Positions 23,434 through 32,850 of a stretch of 64,000 nucleotides of DNA are shown here, one piece after another (position 1 is the first letter of the stretch; each line of letters starts with the position of its first letter). Made by a program: the position numbers and the translations under genes. Origin of the DNA: a virus; the IMG/VR virus record IMGVR_UViG_3300033388_006651, positions 82,770 through 146,769 of that record. One strand, written 5' to 3'. The notes under the pieces were generated by a model. It was not told the origin of the DNA, did no database searches, and saw nothing but the letters and a program-made list of their open reading frames with translations.

Positions 23434-23808
23434 ATGCAGAAGTGGGTGAAGTACACGATTCTCGGACTCGTCGCAGCGACAACGCTGGGCGCCTGCAAAA
23501 AGGGGGTCGTTCTACGTGACCCGGAGACCTATAAGAATGAGGTCTACCTGCTGCAGATGGCCATCGAGCAGGACACAGAACTGCTGGCCGAACACATCAA
23601 TGACGGTTCGTGCTCCTGTGACGAGGACGGCGCATGGAACAATGACGTTTGTGAGGCGTCTGCGTTCAACGTCGTCGTGATGCGCAAGCGCCTGGACTGG
23701 CACATCGCGGTGATGCTGTACCTCGGGGGCATCGAAGAAGAGAAGCCTGGCGACGAGCCTCCCGTTTCGGAAGATGAAGTCGCGGAGCTCTGTCCTGACA
23801 ACGGGTAG
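23434..23808 (+). CDS. Lipoprotein (124 aa)
   Basis: A short basic N-terminus, a hydrophobic core and the lipobox LGAC (Cys about residue 21) indicate signal peptidase II processing. The mature part is acidic with paired Cys (GSCSCDEDG) and ends in DEVAELCPDNG. It might be an outer-membrane lysis component (o-spanin-like) or a surface exclusion protein; neither is shown. Confidence 0.72.
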   Translation: MQKWVKYTILGLVAATTLGACKKGVVLRDPETYKNEVYLLQMAIEQDTELLAEHINDGSCSCDEDGAWNNDVCEASAFNVVVMRKRLDWHIAVMLYLGGIEEEKPGDEPPVSEDEVAELCPDNG

Positions 23809-23816
23809 CGTAGTTC

Positions 23817-23984
23817 ATGGCCATCAAAACTGATCAGCAGTATTTCATCGACGAGGATGGTCAGCTTCTCCTCGGGGACCTGAGCTGGATAAATTGTTCT
23901 GACGATGATCCTGACCGGTCACCTGGAACTGAGGGACAGCGCTTCGTCGTGATCGAGAAAAGTCCTCTAACCGAGAAGGGATAA
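23817..23984 (+). CDS. Small acidic protein (55 aa)
   Basis: The frame begins MAIKTDQQYFIDEDGQLLLG and ends two bases before the next ATG. It is acidic and beta-like. The close packing supports a real gene; its function is unknown. Confidence 0.58.
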   Translation: MAIKTDQQYFIDEDGQLLLGDLSWINCSDDDPDRSPGTEGQRFVVIEKSPLTEKG

Positions 23985-23986
23985 CG

Positions 23987-24367
23987 ATGAGCTACAAGAA
24001 GAAACTCAAGAGCCTTGCGTCAAAAGTTGGCGAAGAAGGTGTCGATAAGCTGGCTGCCGTCCTCGACGACGAAGCCGCCAAAGCCGATGAGCCCTGGAAG
24101 CGCACCCTCCTGGACCTCCTGGCTGATGGCGCCCGTCGCCATGGCCCAGAGGGCTTCAAGATGGCCCAGGACGCCGCTGAGCGGTTCCTGGACGGTAGCG
24201 ATGTCGATATCCGGAAGGTGACCAAGAACTTACTGATCGCCAGCAACATGGTCGCCCAACTTCAAAAGGCAGAAATGGAGCGCAAAGAGCGGGCGCGAAA
24301 GTGGCTCCGTGCGGTTGGCGAAACTCTGGGTACGATCCTCAAGGCGGCACTCGGGACAGTCCTGTAA
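23987..24367 (+). CDS. Helical protein of unknown function (126 aa)
   Basis: Almost entirely alpha-helical and amphipathic (SYKKKLKSLASKVGEEGVDK, KRTLLDLLADGARRH), with a hydrophobic C-terminus (TLGTILKAALGTVL) that might touch a membrane. There is no catalytic signature. Confidence 0.65.
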   Translation: MSYKKKLKSLASKVGEEGVDKLAAVLDDEAAKADEPWKRTLLDLLADGARRHGPEGFKMAQDAAERFLDGSDVDIRKVTKNLLIASNMVAQLQKAEMERKERARKWLRAVGETLGTILKAALGTVL

Positions 24368-24394
24368 TCCGCCGGGAATCCCGGACCTTGCGCT

Positions 24395-24844
24395 GTGGGA
24401 AATTTCGTCCGCAAACGAATGCGGGTCCTCAAGTACCTGCCAAAGAAACTGTTCGGCTTCGTCGTGGATGACGAGGGCCAACAGGTGTTCTTCCACATCC
24501 GTGCCTTCAAGTGGGGAGATTTCCCCACGAACCCCCCACCGATCATCGGTGAGGAGGTCGATGTCGAGTACGACGAAGGTGGTCCCTCCAACGGGAAGGC
24601 GCCGAAGGCTCGGACCGTCTACAGGCTCTCGGAGCCCAGACCCGCCTTCGGGATCGTTGACGATTTCAACGAAAAACGTGGGTACGGGTTCATCAAATCC
24701 GAGGATGGGCGTTCCCACTATCTCCACCGTTCAGAGATGAAAGATGGCCGCCTTCCCATGCCGGGAATGGTGGTCACGTTTTTTGAGGGGTTCAAGCAAG
24801 GTCGCCCTCGAGCTTGCTACGTGAGTTTGACGGAAGGAAGCTAG
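24395..24844 (+). CDS. Cold-shock-domain-like protein, two tandem halves (149 aa)
   Basis: Both halves follow an OB-fold/CSD pattern. The first (KKLFGFVVDDEGQQVFFHI) is diverged. The second (AFGIVDDFNEKRGYGFIKSE with YLHRSEM) keeps the RNP1-like GYGFI and RNP2-like HYLHRS. CSD proteins bind single-stranded RNA/DNA and melt RNA structure. The start may be GTG 24395 or ATG 24419. Confidence 0.76.
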   Translation: MGNFVRKRMRVLKYLPKKLFGFVVDDEGQQVFFHIRAFKWGDFPTNPPPIIGEEVDVEYDEGGPSNGKAPKARTVYRLSEPRPAFGIVDDFNEKRGYGFIKSEDGRSHYLHRSEMKDGRLPMPGMVVTFFEGFKQGRPRACYVSLTEGS

Positions 24845-24846
24845 AG

Positions 24847-25479
24847 ATGAGCGACAAACGCAATCCATTTGGAGGCAAGAACCCGCACGGCATGTACGTG
24901 CCCATGACCGACGAGGAGATCGAAGTCCTCCACCGGATTGCCGAGGCCGGTGAGTTCAAGGTCGTCATCAAAGGGGAGGGTCAGAAAGGTGTATCGATCG
25001 ACTGGGGCTACGTCACCGGGTTCAAGATCGGCGCCTACCCAGGTCCGGGCCGATACCAGGGAGAGCCCATCGTCACGATCGGTGACAAGCGCCTCACCTT
25101 TTTCCTTCGGATGAACTTCAACGCGCCTGTTCTCCCGCAGCCCAACTGGTTCTTCGACATGGAGGTCCACGCGATGGGGCGCCTGTTTTTCTCGCAGCGG
25201 TTTCCGACGGCCAACGGAGGCAACCCGATCCAGATCTGCGCCGGCATGTTCCACGACTTCGCCCTGGACGTGGCCATCGACCAGATCGATCCTGCTCTCG
25301 TCAAAGAGGTGAAGCCCAAAACCCTCGGTCTCACCACGAGGCATGGCAACATGCGGCTCGATTCTTTCACCCAGCGTCTTTTGCATAAAACGCAGCAGGG
25401 GGAGCAGGCGGTTCGTAAAATCACGGCCGACGAGGCCCGTAAAGCCACTGCGGACAAGAAGAAGGCAACGGGTCAGTAA
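24847..25479 (+). CDS. Protein of unknown function, possible virion component (210 aa)
   Basis: It begins MSDKRNPFGGKNPHGMYVPM and has a mixed alpha/beta body (HRIAEAGEFKVVIKGEGQKG, RLFFSQRFPTANGGNPIQI) with a Lys-rich end. No Cys motif or catalytic site is seen. It lies just upstream of the tail-fibre block. A virion role is a guess from position. Confidence 0.65.
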   Translation: MSDKRNPFGGKNPHGMYVPMTDEEIEVLHRIAEAGEFKVVIKGEGQKGVSIDWGYVTGFKIGAYPGPGRYQGEPIVTIGDKRLTFFLRMNFNAPVLPQPNWFFDMEVHAMGRLFFSQRFPTANGGNPIQICAGMFHDFALDVAIDQIDPALVKEVKPKTLGLTTRHGNMRLDSFTQRLLHKTQQGEQAVRKITADEARKATADKKKATGQ

Positions 25480-25482
25480 CGG

Positions 25483-25500
25483 TCCTATAGGGGCCCCTCT
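25483..25500 (+). promoter_or_regulatory. Class II upstream motif
   Basis: TCCTATAGGGGCCCCTCT lies nine bases before the ATG at 25510, with GAAGG as ribosome site in between. The GGGGCCCC part is palindromic. Confidence 0.48.
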
Positions 25501-25509
25501 GCTAGAAGG

Positions 25510-25677
25510 ATGCTCCTCCCCAACGGCAAAAAGCCCAAGGTCATCGTGAGCCAAGGGCGCAAGAACTCCCGGATCGTGGTCTCTCCCAGAGATCCACGAA
25601 ACCGGTACAAATTGCACACCACGATGCCAGCCCCAGGAGGAGTGGGGAGTATATGTCTGACCATCGGGGGATGTTGA
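25510..25677 (+). CDS. Small basic protein (55 aa)
   Basis: It begins MLLPNGKKPKVIVSQGRKNS and is strongly basic. It has a GAAGG ribosome site behind a class II motif. It overlaps the next gene by 25 bases. No homologue is recognised. Confidence 0.5.
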   Translation: MLLPNGKKPKVIVSQGRKNSRIVVSPRDPRNRYKLHTTMPAPGGVGSICLTIGGC

Positions 25678-26450
25678 TCCTGAAAAGGCACTTTGTCCGC
25701 AAGGCGATGGGTCTCGAGCTTGAGCTTGAGATCACGTCCGAGGAACTTGGGCAGCTCTGGAGCGCTCACCAGGAGCTGCACATCACCCAGCTCGTGATGG
25801 GTGCGGACCAGAAGGACAAGCCCCAAGAGGCTGACATGGAGGTCGATGGCGAGTCCATGGACACCGACTGGGACGAGCCGGCTGATGATGCTTGGACGAG
25901 CGCCAAGAAGACCGCGGTCCGCAAGGTCGTGGCGTGTCTCATGAACGACGCGGCCAACCTGCCGCAGATCGGTCGCCGGGTTGATCGTATCGTCCGTCAG
26001 GTTGGGACTGCGGACATCTACTTCGACGATGGCTCTTTCGTTTCGGCTACGGTCAGCGATCCACAGCCTCGTACGAGTGAGGAGGCGGCCATCATCGAGT
26101 CCGTGTACGGGCATCCGGCTCCGGCCAAATCCTGCGGATGCAAGCAGGCGTGCACCCACAAACAAGCGGTGCCGGTCATCGACATGGTGGCGGCTGTTTA
26201 CAAAAACCAGCTCCTGGGTGCGATGGACGTGCGCAAGCATGGAGCCCGGGACCCTCGGTTCTGGGGCTACAAAGTGGACGGCCCTTTCGAGCTTCACAAG
26301 CTCACTGACGTGCCGATGGACCTGGCTCGAGCCCTCACGGATTTCCCCACGCGGAAGGGTCGGTTGAGGGATCCCAGGCACGCCTGGAGGACGGTGCTGG
26401 AGCTCGCAGCGGGACGACCTTTCAAACGGGTACAACGCCGCGCTTCGTGA
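25653..26450 (+). CDS. Protein of unknown function (265 aa)
   Basis: The N-terminus is helical (VRKAMGLELELEITSEELGQ). A central part has a four-Cys/His stretch (SCGCKQACTHKQ) and the C-terminus is basic (RPFKRVQRRAS). There is a GGAGG-type ribosome site. It precedes the tail-fibre block and could be a structural or assembly protein; there is no family signal. Confidence 0.65.
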   Translation: MSDHRGMLILKRHFVRKAMGLELELEITSEELGQLWSAHQELHITQLVMGADQKDKPQEADMEVDGESMDTDWDEPADDAWTSAKKTAVRKVVACLMNDAANLPQIGRRVDRIVRQVGTADIYFDDGSFVSATVSDPQPRTSEEAAIIESVYGHPAPAKSCGCKQACTHKQAVPVIDMVAAVYKNQLLGAMDVRKHGARDPRFWGYKVDGPFELHKLTDVPMDLARALTDFPTRKGRLRDPRHAWRTVLELAAGRPFKRVQRRAS

Positions 26451-26540
26451 AAAGAGCCTCTCGTTTTTCGAGATAGGCGCGCTTTTTTCGCTATGCGCGA
26501 TTTGAGCGCATTTTGGAGGTCCACGGGTCTCGGTTTTCGG

Positions 26541-26557
26541 TTGATAGGCGCCCCTCT
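26541..26557 (+). promoter_or_regulatory. Class II upstream motif of the tail-fibre block
   Basis: TTGATAGGCGCCCCTCT precedes the GTG start at 26578 and GAGAGG ribosome site. A hairpin-prone stretch (CTCGTTTTTCGAG) lies 80 bases upstream after the preceding stop. The rest of 26451-26577 is noncoding. Confidence 0.42.
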
Positions 26558-26577
26558 ACCAGAGAGGCAATCAACCG

Positions 26578-27291
26578 GTGGCACAATTCTCGAACTTTGC
26601 AGCCCTACTGAACTTGGGGGGAGGCGGCGGTGGCGGTGGCGACCTGGCCAGCGTCCTTGTTACTGGGAACACCACTGGTGTTGACGATATCGAGTTCAGC
26701 TCGGGAACTGGGATCGTCACAACGGGCAATGCTGTTGGCCCTGGTTTCGATCTGGGCATCACCGCAGGAGACTCCACCGCAGGAGCCTTTGACGGCGGCG
26801 ATCTCATCCTCAGTGGAGGGGCCGGCTCTGGCGGCAACCCCGATGGTGAAGTTCGCGTTGATGGCGATCTGACCGTCACGGGAACGCTGACCATGAGCAA
26901 TCTGCTCGTCGGAACAGGGACGCCCGAAGGAGCGGTAGCCGCTCCGCCTTCGACGTTGTTTCAACGAACGGACGGCGACAGTTCCACCAACGCAAACCTC
27001 TACGTCAAAATGTTGGGCGTTGGAGTGACCGGGTGGGCGCCTTTGGTGCCCCCGGTCTTCGAGACATTCGTCGCGGTCGGCGTCACCACCTTCGTGACGA
27101 GTCGAGCCGTGTTCCCTGACGCCGCTGGGGTGGGCATGGAGAACATCGCTGTCTTTTGGAACGGCGTCTACCAAAGGCTGGGTGCGTTGGACGACTACAC
27201 CATCGTGTTCGCCGGGGCCTTCGCCACCATCACTTTCACTTCGCTGCCACCGAACGGTGACTTCATCACCATCCGGTACTTGCCGGCCTAA
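26578..27291 (+). CDS. Glycine-rich tail-fibre-like protein (237 aa)
   Basis: Gly-rich N-terminus (LGGGGGGGGDLASVLVTGNT) followed by a short GG repeat, then the 'LFQRTDGDSSTNANLYVKML' plus 'TGWAPL' module also seen in the giant neighbours. A C-terminal beta domain follows (FVAVGVTTFVTSRAVFPDAA...ITFTSLPPNGDFITIRYLPA). This is the common layout of phage tail-fibre or tail-tip proteins. The start codon is GTG. Confidence 0.78.
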   Translation: MAQFSNFAALLNLGGGGGGGGDLASVLVTGNTTGVDDIEFSSGTGIVTTGNAVGPGFDLGITAGDSTAGAFDGGDLILSGGAGSGGNPDGEVRVDGDLTVTGTLTMSNLLVGTGTPEGAVAAPPSTLFQRTDGDSSTNANLYVKMLGVGVTGWAPLVPPVFETFVAVGVTTFVTSRAVFPDAAGVGMENIAVFWNGVYQRLGALDDYTIVFAGAFATITFTSLPPNGDFITIRYLPA

Positions 27292-27339
27292 TCCACTGGC
27301 AATCGTAGCCGCACTCGTAGCCGCTGCAAGAAACACACC

Positions 27340-30300
27340 ATGGCACTCGCACCCACGAATCTTGATCCCGATGGCCAAATCCGGAACATGCTCGTCTACG
27401 ACGACGAGGTGCTCCCCGGCTCCGGACTCGAAGTCACTGGCGGTACGATCGAGGACAACCTCCACGGCATCATCTCGCAGATCAACCGCATCCTGAATGC
27501 GACGGCGGTTGGCAACGAATGGTGGGTCGATATCAACACGCCCTCCTCGTTCGAGAATGGTGCGAAGCGTGGTGTTCTTGATCTCAACACCGACCTGCAC
27601 GACCTCCAGCGTAAGCGCATCCTCAAGAGGGTCAGTGCGATCGCTCTGGATGTTCCGGTCACGACTGCCGCGACCTCGACGCTGACGGGTACTGCCAACT
27701 TCGCGAACACCGAGACGGTTACGATCGACGCCAAGGTTTACACGTTCCAGACCGTTCTGACGGACGTAGACGGCAACGTGGCGATCGGTGTTGACCTTGC
27801 CACGAGTCTTTCGAACCTGGCGGGCGCCATCAACCTCACGGGTGTCGCTGGTACCGATTACGCCACGTTGATGACGCTCCACCCGACGGTGTTTTCGTCG
27901 GCGATCACGGCCACCACGATGGTGGTTACGGCCAAGACACAGGGTGCCGCTGCTGACTCCATCGTTACGACCGAGACAGGCGCCAACGCTTCATGGCCTG
28001 GCGGCACGCTTGGAGCGGGAACCGGTGGTGGTAGCACGACCGATTTCATCGTTCTGGCCAACAGCCAGCTTCCGTCCACGACCACCGCGGCCATTGGATC
28101 CGTGACGACCCTGGGTCTTGTTGTTGCGACGGCGGGATCTTTCGGGACTGCTGGTAGCCTCGACGAGGTCACTGGTGCCAATGCCCTGCAACCGAAGAAC
28201 CTGTGGATCCTTGTGGATTCCGCTACCGGTGATCCTCTGACCCGTACGGGCGGAGTTGCCGATGACACCCAGGTCTACGGACTTGCACAAAGTCAGAGTG
28301 CCATTGATGGCTCGACCATCACGGGTGGTTCCGGCAACGGTTTGCAGATCAGTTTGGTGGTCCGCGACGGTGCGGGTGCTGATCTCGAACTGATCACCGC
28401 TGGTGATGTTCCAAGCTCGGTGACGATCGACTACGCATACGTGCGTCGTGACGCTTTCGAGGACTGCCCGGAAGAGGCATGGCTCGGTGGTGGGTTCGTC
28501 GATTCCGGTGTGTCCACCGCAACTCGTCAGGCGGCCTACGACAACCAGGGTGTTGGGGTCGTTACGACGGGTACGAACGCAACTCTCGACGTGGGTCTTG
28601 GGTTCATTTGGGAGATCGGCGATGGGGCCAGTGCGCCCGTGTTCACGGTCACCGAAGACTCGGGTGGTAGCGCGACTTCCGTAGTCATTGGAACTGCGGC
28701 GGACACGTACACGAACAATGCGCTCGATGTTGATTTCACGCAGGGTATCCAGGTCGATACCGACGCCACGATCAATCTCGGCATCACGGCGAACCAGATC
28801 GATTTCACGGCTGCCGGTAAGGTGACGGGAACCGGCACGATGCTGTTCACGGCCGACTCGGCCAACGTCACGGTGAGCACGACGACAGGCGGCAACGTGC
28901 TCCTGAGTTCGGCGGCAGCTATTGATGCGCAAGCTGTCGGAGCGGTCACGATCGACTCTTCCGGTGGTGCGATCGGTATCGGTACGGACGCGGACACCGG
29001 AGCCGTCAATGTCGGCACCGCAGGGGCCCGTGCGGTCACGGTTGGCAGCGTCACAGCAGGCACAACGCTTCTACTCAACTCCGGTTCGGCCGGTGTTGAT
29101 CTCAGTGCCCCTTCAAATCTTGGCGAACTATTCACGCTGACCAACACGGATGGCACCAACGGCCACGCTGTTGAGATGTTCGTCAACGACGTGACCACGA
29201 ACCCCGACACAGTGGGTGTTGCGGCTCCTGTTGGTTCTGTCATGTGGAAGGACTCTTCCGGTGGCGGCGTTGGTGTGGGTGAAGCGTGGCTCAAAACTGG
29301 CCCGAACGACGACGATTGGGAGCAAATCCAAACAGGCGCTGACACCTCCAACTCGCTCCAGCAAGCTTACGTGGCTGGCAACACCATTACGGTGGACTCG
29401 ACCGAAGGTGCTCTGGAGTTCATCGGCACGGTTGATGATGCGACTACGGTTCTGACTCTTACTGGTGGAAACCACACGGGTGCGACCGCTGGAAACATCC
29501 TTAACATCAGCAATGATGCCTCGGCGCTTGGCGATGCTGTCTTCATCAATAACCTTGGTGGCGGTTCCGCTATCGAGGTTCAGGATGGCGGCGTCGCGGT
29601 TATGGACATCGCAAGCACAGGTGCCGTTACGTTCACCCCGACTTCGGGAACGGATTTCACGGTTACGACGGCGGTTGCAGGCAATGTGGACATCAACGCG
29701 GGTACGGCGGTTACGATTGATGCAACGCTTGGTGGGATTTCTCTCGATGCAACGGGTGCTTCGAACTTCACGACCACTTCGGGCAGTTTGACCCTCAGCA
29801 CAGCGGATTCGACGGCTGGGCAGAACGTGGTCGTCTCCGCGGGTGATTCCTCGGTGGCAGCGACAGTCGGTGGTGCTATTTCGGTCACGGCCGGTGACGG
29901 CGCAACAACCGCAGCGGGCGGCGCTCTTGACTTGGATGCAGGTGCAGGTGGTGCAACCGGAACTGGTGGTGCTGTCACTTTTGACTCTGGTGCTGGTGGT
30001 GCAACATCCGGTGCTGGTGGTGCAATGACCTTCACCGCGGGTGCTGCGGCCACTTCGGGTGCCGGTGGTGTTTTCACCGCCACAGCAGGAGCCGGTGCTG
30101 GGAACGGCAGCGGCGGTGATATGGCCCTCGCTGCCGGCACGAACGGTGGAACTTTCCCAGGAATTGCGGGCATTGCAACCCTTACAGGTGGTGTCGGTGT
30201 AGCAGCCAGCGGAGGCGACGCGCGGTTGACAGGCGGTTCTGCGACAGTGGGCTCGGGTGGTCGTGCGCAGGTTACGGGAGGTGCTGGGGGTACTACTAAC

Positions 30301-32133
30301 GGCGACGGAGGTGATGTTCTTGTCACAGGTGGTGCCGGTGGTGTGACCAACGGCCAAGGTGGCGACATCATTATTGCCAGTGGTGTCGGGGCAGGTTCTG
30401 GTGGTGACGGCACCATCGACATCGGTATCACGGGTACTCCTCAGATCACGATCGGTGGCGCCACGATGGCGGACGGAATCAGTTTCGTTAGCGGGAGTGG
30501 CGAAGTGGACGCTTTCCTGTCTTACGACAACTCGGCAGGCACCCTTGGCGATGCCGCCTCAATTTACATTGGCGATTCGGATCCCACGGCTGCCACTTGG
30601 GGTGCGAATAACGCTTCGGAAAGCTCTCTGTTCCACCGTGGAACGGCAACGGCCGGTGAGCTTTGGCTGAAAACGGGGGCCGCGGCAACGGCGTGGACTC
30701 GGATCGCAACGACTGCCGATACCGGCTCCACATTGGAAGCTGCATGGACAGCCGCAACGGGTGCGGGTGCGACTCTGGGCACTTCTGGGTTCACGGGTCG
30801 AATCACCGACACGGACATTTATCTCATCGAGACGCTGACCACGAATGACCGGTTGCTGTCTTTGGCGGCGGTTGCAGGTGCAGATGTGGTGGGCATCGGA
30901 AACTCCATCGGGGCCTCCGTTCTTGACCTGGACTCGGGTACAGGCGGCACGGCCATCGACTCGACGGGTTCAATCGACATCACCAGTTCTCTTGCTGGGG
31001 TTTCGATTGATGCGACGGGGGGTGGTAACTTCACCACCGTTGGTGGCGACCTGACTCTGAGCACAGGGAACACAGGTGTCGCTGCTGACGTTGTGGTCTC
31101 TGCGGGCGATTCGTCCACGGCAACCACGATTGGTGGTGGGGTCTCAGTCACAACAGGAGACGGCAACACCACAGGCGCAGGCGGTGTCCTTGCACTCACA
31201 GGTGGCCTTGGTGGAGCAACTGACGCCAGCGCTGGCGGTGCCATCAACATCACGAGTGGCTCCAGCGCAGCGGCCAACGGAAACAGCGGTGCCATCAACA
31301 TCGAAGCTGGTGCCGAAACAGGCACGGGTTCCGAAGGTGCCATCAGCATCGGTGCAGTGAACGCAGGTGCGATGCTCATCGGCATCAACGGTGGCGGGGT
31401 GCGAATCGCAGATTCTTTGAGCCTTGGTTCCACGGCGGGCATAAGCGCTACCGCGGACACCACCATCACGTTGACCACTTCGGACATCGCGGATGCTTCG
31501 GGCAGCGACATTTCGGTCAATGCGGCCACCTCTTCTGGTGCGGGCAACGACGGTGCTTCCATCCGACTCCTTCCTGGTGATGGTGGAACCACGGGTGCTC
31601 ACGGTTCCGTGGATATCGACGGTGCTTTCGATGCGGACGAAGCCTTCCTTACGCTGACGGGTAGCGGTGCTTCGGGCAACTCTGATCTCTATGCTGGTTC
31701 GACACTGCCTGCTCACACGGCGGCTGCCGGCTCGTTATACTTCCGCAACGTCGGGTCGGGCCTCACCGGAGGCTCTGTCTACGTTCAGGTTGATGCTTCT
31801 ACGGCGGGTGAGGGTTCGGATTGGGAGCAACTCGCGAGCAGTGGTGCTGCCCTCACCCGTCAGCACTTCCAAACGACGATGTTTGCGGACGTGTCGGCGG
31901 GCAGCCCCATCAACACCGCGGCCATCAACGGAACGATGCCGTCCAAGCCGGCTTCGGGTTTCACGTTCAACGACGACACGGACATGTACCTCAACGGGAT
32001 CATCCTCTTCAACGGGACGGAGGTTGAGGACGGTACGGGTGATGACATCGATGTGACCGCCATCACGGGTCCCACGTTCCGCGTCGATGACGTGATCACC
32101 ATCATCTACTACACGAACTCCACTGCCGGGTAA
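27340..32133 (+). CDS. Giant repeat-rich tail-fibre-like protein (1597 aa)
   Basis: Residues 1-90 (VLPGSGLEVTGGTIEDNLHG, KRGVLDLNTDLHDLQRKRIL) match an attachment head widespread in phage tail proteins. Residues about 105-225 (TVTIDAKVYTFQT..., MVVTAKTQGAAADSI) match another common tail module. The rest is an array of 'Gly-Gly-beta' repeats (GGALDLDAGAGGATGTGGAV) interrupted by 'W-K-D/LWLKTG...W.QI' modules. Repeats of this kind suggest an elongated beta-helical shaft. A terminal beta domain ends VDDVITIIYYTNSTAG. Probably a receptor-binding or long tail fibre. There is no signal peptide. Confidence 0.85.
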   Translation: MALAPTNLDPDGQIRNMLVYDDEVLPGSGLEVTGGTIEDNLHGIISQINRILNATAVGNEWWVDINTPSSFENGAKRGVLDLNTDLHDLQRKRILKRVSAIALDVPVTTAATSTLTGTANFANTETVTIDAKVYTFQTVLTDVDGNVAIGVDLATSLSNLAGAINLTGVAGTDYATLMTLHPTVFSSAITATTMVVTAKTQGAAADSIVTTETGANASWPGGTLGAGTGGGSTTDFIVLANSQLPSTTTAAIGSVTTLGLVVATAGSFGTAGSLDEVTGANALQPKNLWILVDSATGDPLTRTGGVADDTQVYGLAQSQSAIDGSTITGGSGNGLQISLVVRDGAGADLELITAGDVPSSVTIDYAYVRRDAFEDCPEEAWLGGGFVDSGVSTATRQAAYDNQGVGVVTTGTNATLDVGLGFIWEIGDGASAPVFTVTEDSGGSATSVVIGTAADTYTNNALDVDFTQGIQVDTDATINLGITANQIDFTAAGKVTGTGTMLFTADSANVTVSTTTGGNVLLSSAAAIDAQAVGAVTIDSSGGAIGIGTDADTGAVNVGTAGARAVTVGSVTAGTTLLLNSGSAGVDLSAPSNLGELFTLTNTDGTNGHAVEMFVNDVTTNPDTVGVAAPVGSVMWKDSSGGGVGVGEAWLKTGPNDDDWEQIQTGADTSNSLQQAYVAGNTITVDSTEGALEFIGTVDDATTVLTLTGGNHTGATAGNILNISNDASALGDAVFINNLGGGSAIEVQDGGVAVMDIASTGAVTFTPTSGTDFTVTTAVAGNVDINAGTAVTIDATLGGISLDATGASNFTTTSGSLTLSTADSTAGQNVVVSAGDSSVAATVGGAISVTAGDGATTAAGGALDLDAGAGGATGTGGAVTFDSGAGGATSGAGGAMTFTAGAAATSGAGGVFTATAGAGAGNGSGGDMALAAGTNGGTFPGIAGIATLTGGVGVAASGGDARLTGGSATVGSGGRAQVTGGAGGTTNGDGGDVLVTGGAGGVTNGQGGDIIIASGVGAGSGGDGTIDIGITGTPQITIGGATMADGISFVSGSGEVDAFLSYDNSAGTLGDAASIYIGDSDPTAATWGANNASESSLFHRGTATAGELWLKTGAAATAWTRIATTADTGSTLEAAWTAATGAGATLGTSGFTGRITDTDIYLIETLTTNDRLLSLAAVAGADVVGIGNSIGASVLDLDSGTGGTAIDSTGSIDITSSLAGVSIDATGGGNFTTVGGDLTLSTGNTGVAADVVVSAGDSSTATTIGGGVSVTTGDGNTTGAGGVLALTGGLGGATDASAGGAINITSGSSAAANGNSGAINIEAGAETGTGSEGAISIGAVNAGAMLIGINGGGVRIADSLSLGSTAGISATADTTITLTTSDIADASGSDISVNAATSSGAGNDGASIRLLPGDGGTTGAHGSVDIDGAFDADEAFLTLTGSGASGNSDLYAGSTLPAHTAAAGSLYFRNVGSGLTGGSVYVQVDASTAGEGSDWEQLASSGAALTRQHFQTTMFADVSAGSPINTAAINGTMPSKPASGFTFNDDTDMYLNGIILFNGTEVEDGTGDDIDVTAITGPTFRVDDVITIIYYTNSTAG

Positions 32134-32148
32134 CCGGTGAACTAGGGG

Positions 32149-32173
32149 CCCCCGGTCAGTGACCGGGGGTTTT
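32149..32173 (+). terminator. Rho-independent terminator
   Basis: CCCCCGGTCA (32149-32158) pairs with TGACCGGGGG (32160-32169) and is followed by TTTT. It lies 16 bases after the stop of the 1597-residue gene. Confidence 0.82.
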
Positions 32174-32206
32174 CAGGGCTGTGCAAAACAAATGGGAGAA
32201 AACAAA

Positions 32207-32770
32207 ATGCCGGACGGAAACCGACTTCGAGAGCAAGTCGATGACATGACCATGCGGGCCGAAGTGAGCGCTGCCGTGGCCAAGGATCATCAAAAGATCA
32301 CAATCGATCGCCAAAACCTAGCGAATCGAGAGCTCCAAAAACTGCGTCTTTTGGCGGGGGTTTTTGCGATGGGGGAACAGGTCCTTCGGCAAAAGCAGAA
32401 GAGTCTTCTCGAAGGCGACGAAACGCCCAACGAAATCGCACTCGGTGGGCTCGAGGACGCGATCGTCAACGTGCTGGGACTTGCCAAGCAGGCCGACCGC
32501 CACATTTCACATAACGAAGGGGCTGTGGCTGCACTTCAAGCCATGGAAGAGACCTTTCGACAAAAGGCCCAGGACGCAACGTCCAGAGCCCGTGGGATGG
32601 GCGTGGTGGGGAAACGAGCCATCGGGGTCGCGGAGTCCCGGAACCCTCCCCAAACCGCTCAGGGAGCGCCTCAGAGCCTTGACCAGACACCCCTGGCCTC
32701 TTCGGCTCAGGGGGTCAGTCCCCTGTCGGGTTTTTTCGACGCGACGCCCACCGTCCGCACGTCGGACTGA
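32207..32770 (+). CDS. Coiled-coil protein between tail fibres (187 aa)
   Basis: The ATG at 32207 has GGGAGA upstream. The sequence is helical and heptad-like (DDMTMRAEVSAAVAKDHQKI, LQKLRLLAGVFAMGEQVL), then a Pro/Ser/Gln-rich tail. Its place between two giant fibre genes suggests a fibre chaperone or connector, by analogy with other phages. Confidence 0.65.
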   Translation: MPDGNRLREQVDDMTMRAEVSAAVAKDHQKITIDRQNLANRELQKLRLLAGVFAMGEQVLRQKQKSLLEGDETPNEIALGGLEDAIVNVLGLAKQADRHISHNEGAVAALQAMEETFRQKAQDATSRARGMGVVGKRAIGVAESRNPPQTAQGAPQSLDQTPLASSAQGVSPLSGFFDATPTVRTSD

Positions 32771-32781
32771 TTCCGCGAAAG

Positions 32782-32799
32782 AGCCTATGAGCCGCCCCT
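32782..32799 (+). promoter_or_regulatory. Class II upstream motif of the 2432-residue fibre gene
   Basis: AGCCTATGAGCCGCCCCT lies about 50 bases before the ATG at 32851. The leader also contains CCCCTAAGCAGGGG, a small hairpin. Confidence 0.42.
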
Positions 32800-32850
32800 A
32801 AGCAGGGGTGGCCTCTAGGCGGTCACCCCGCGAACGGAGCCTAAGTAACC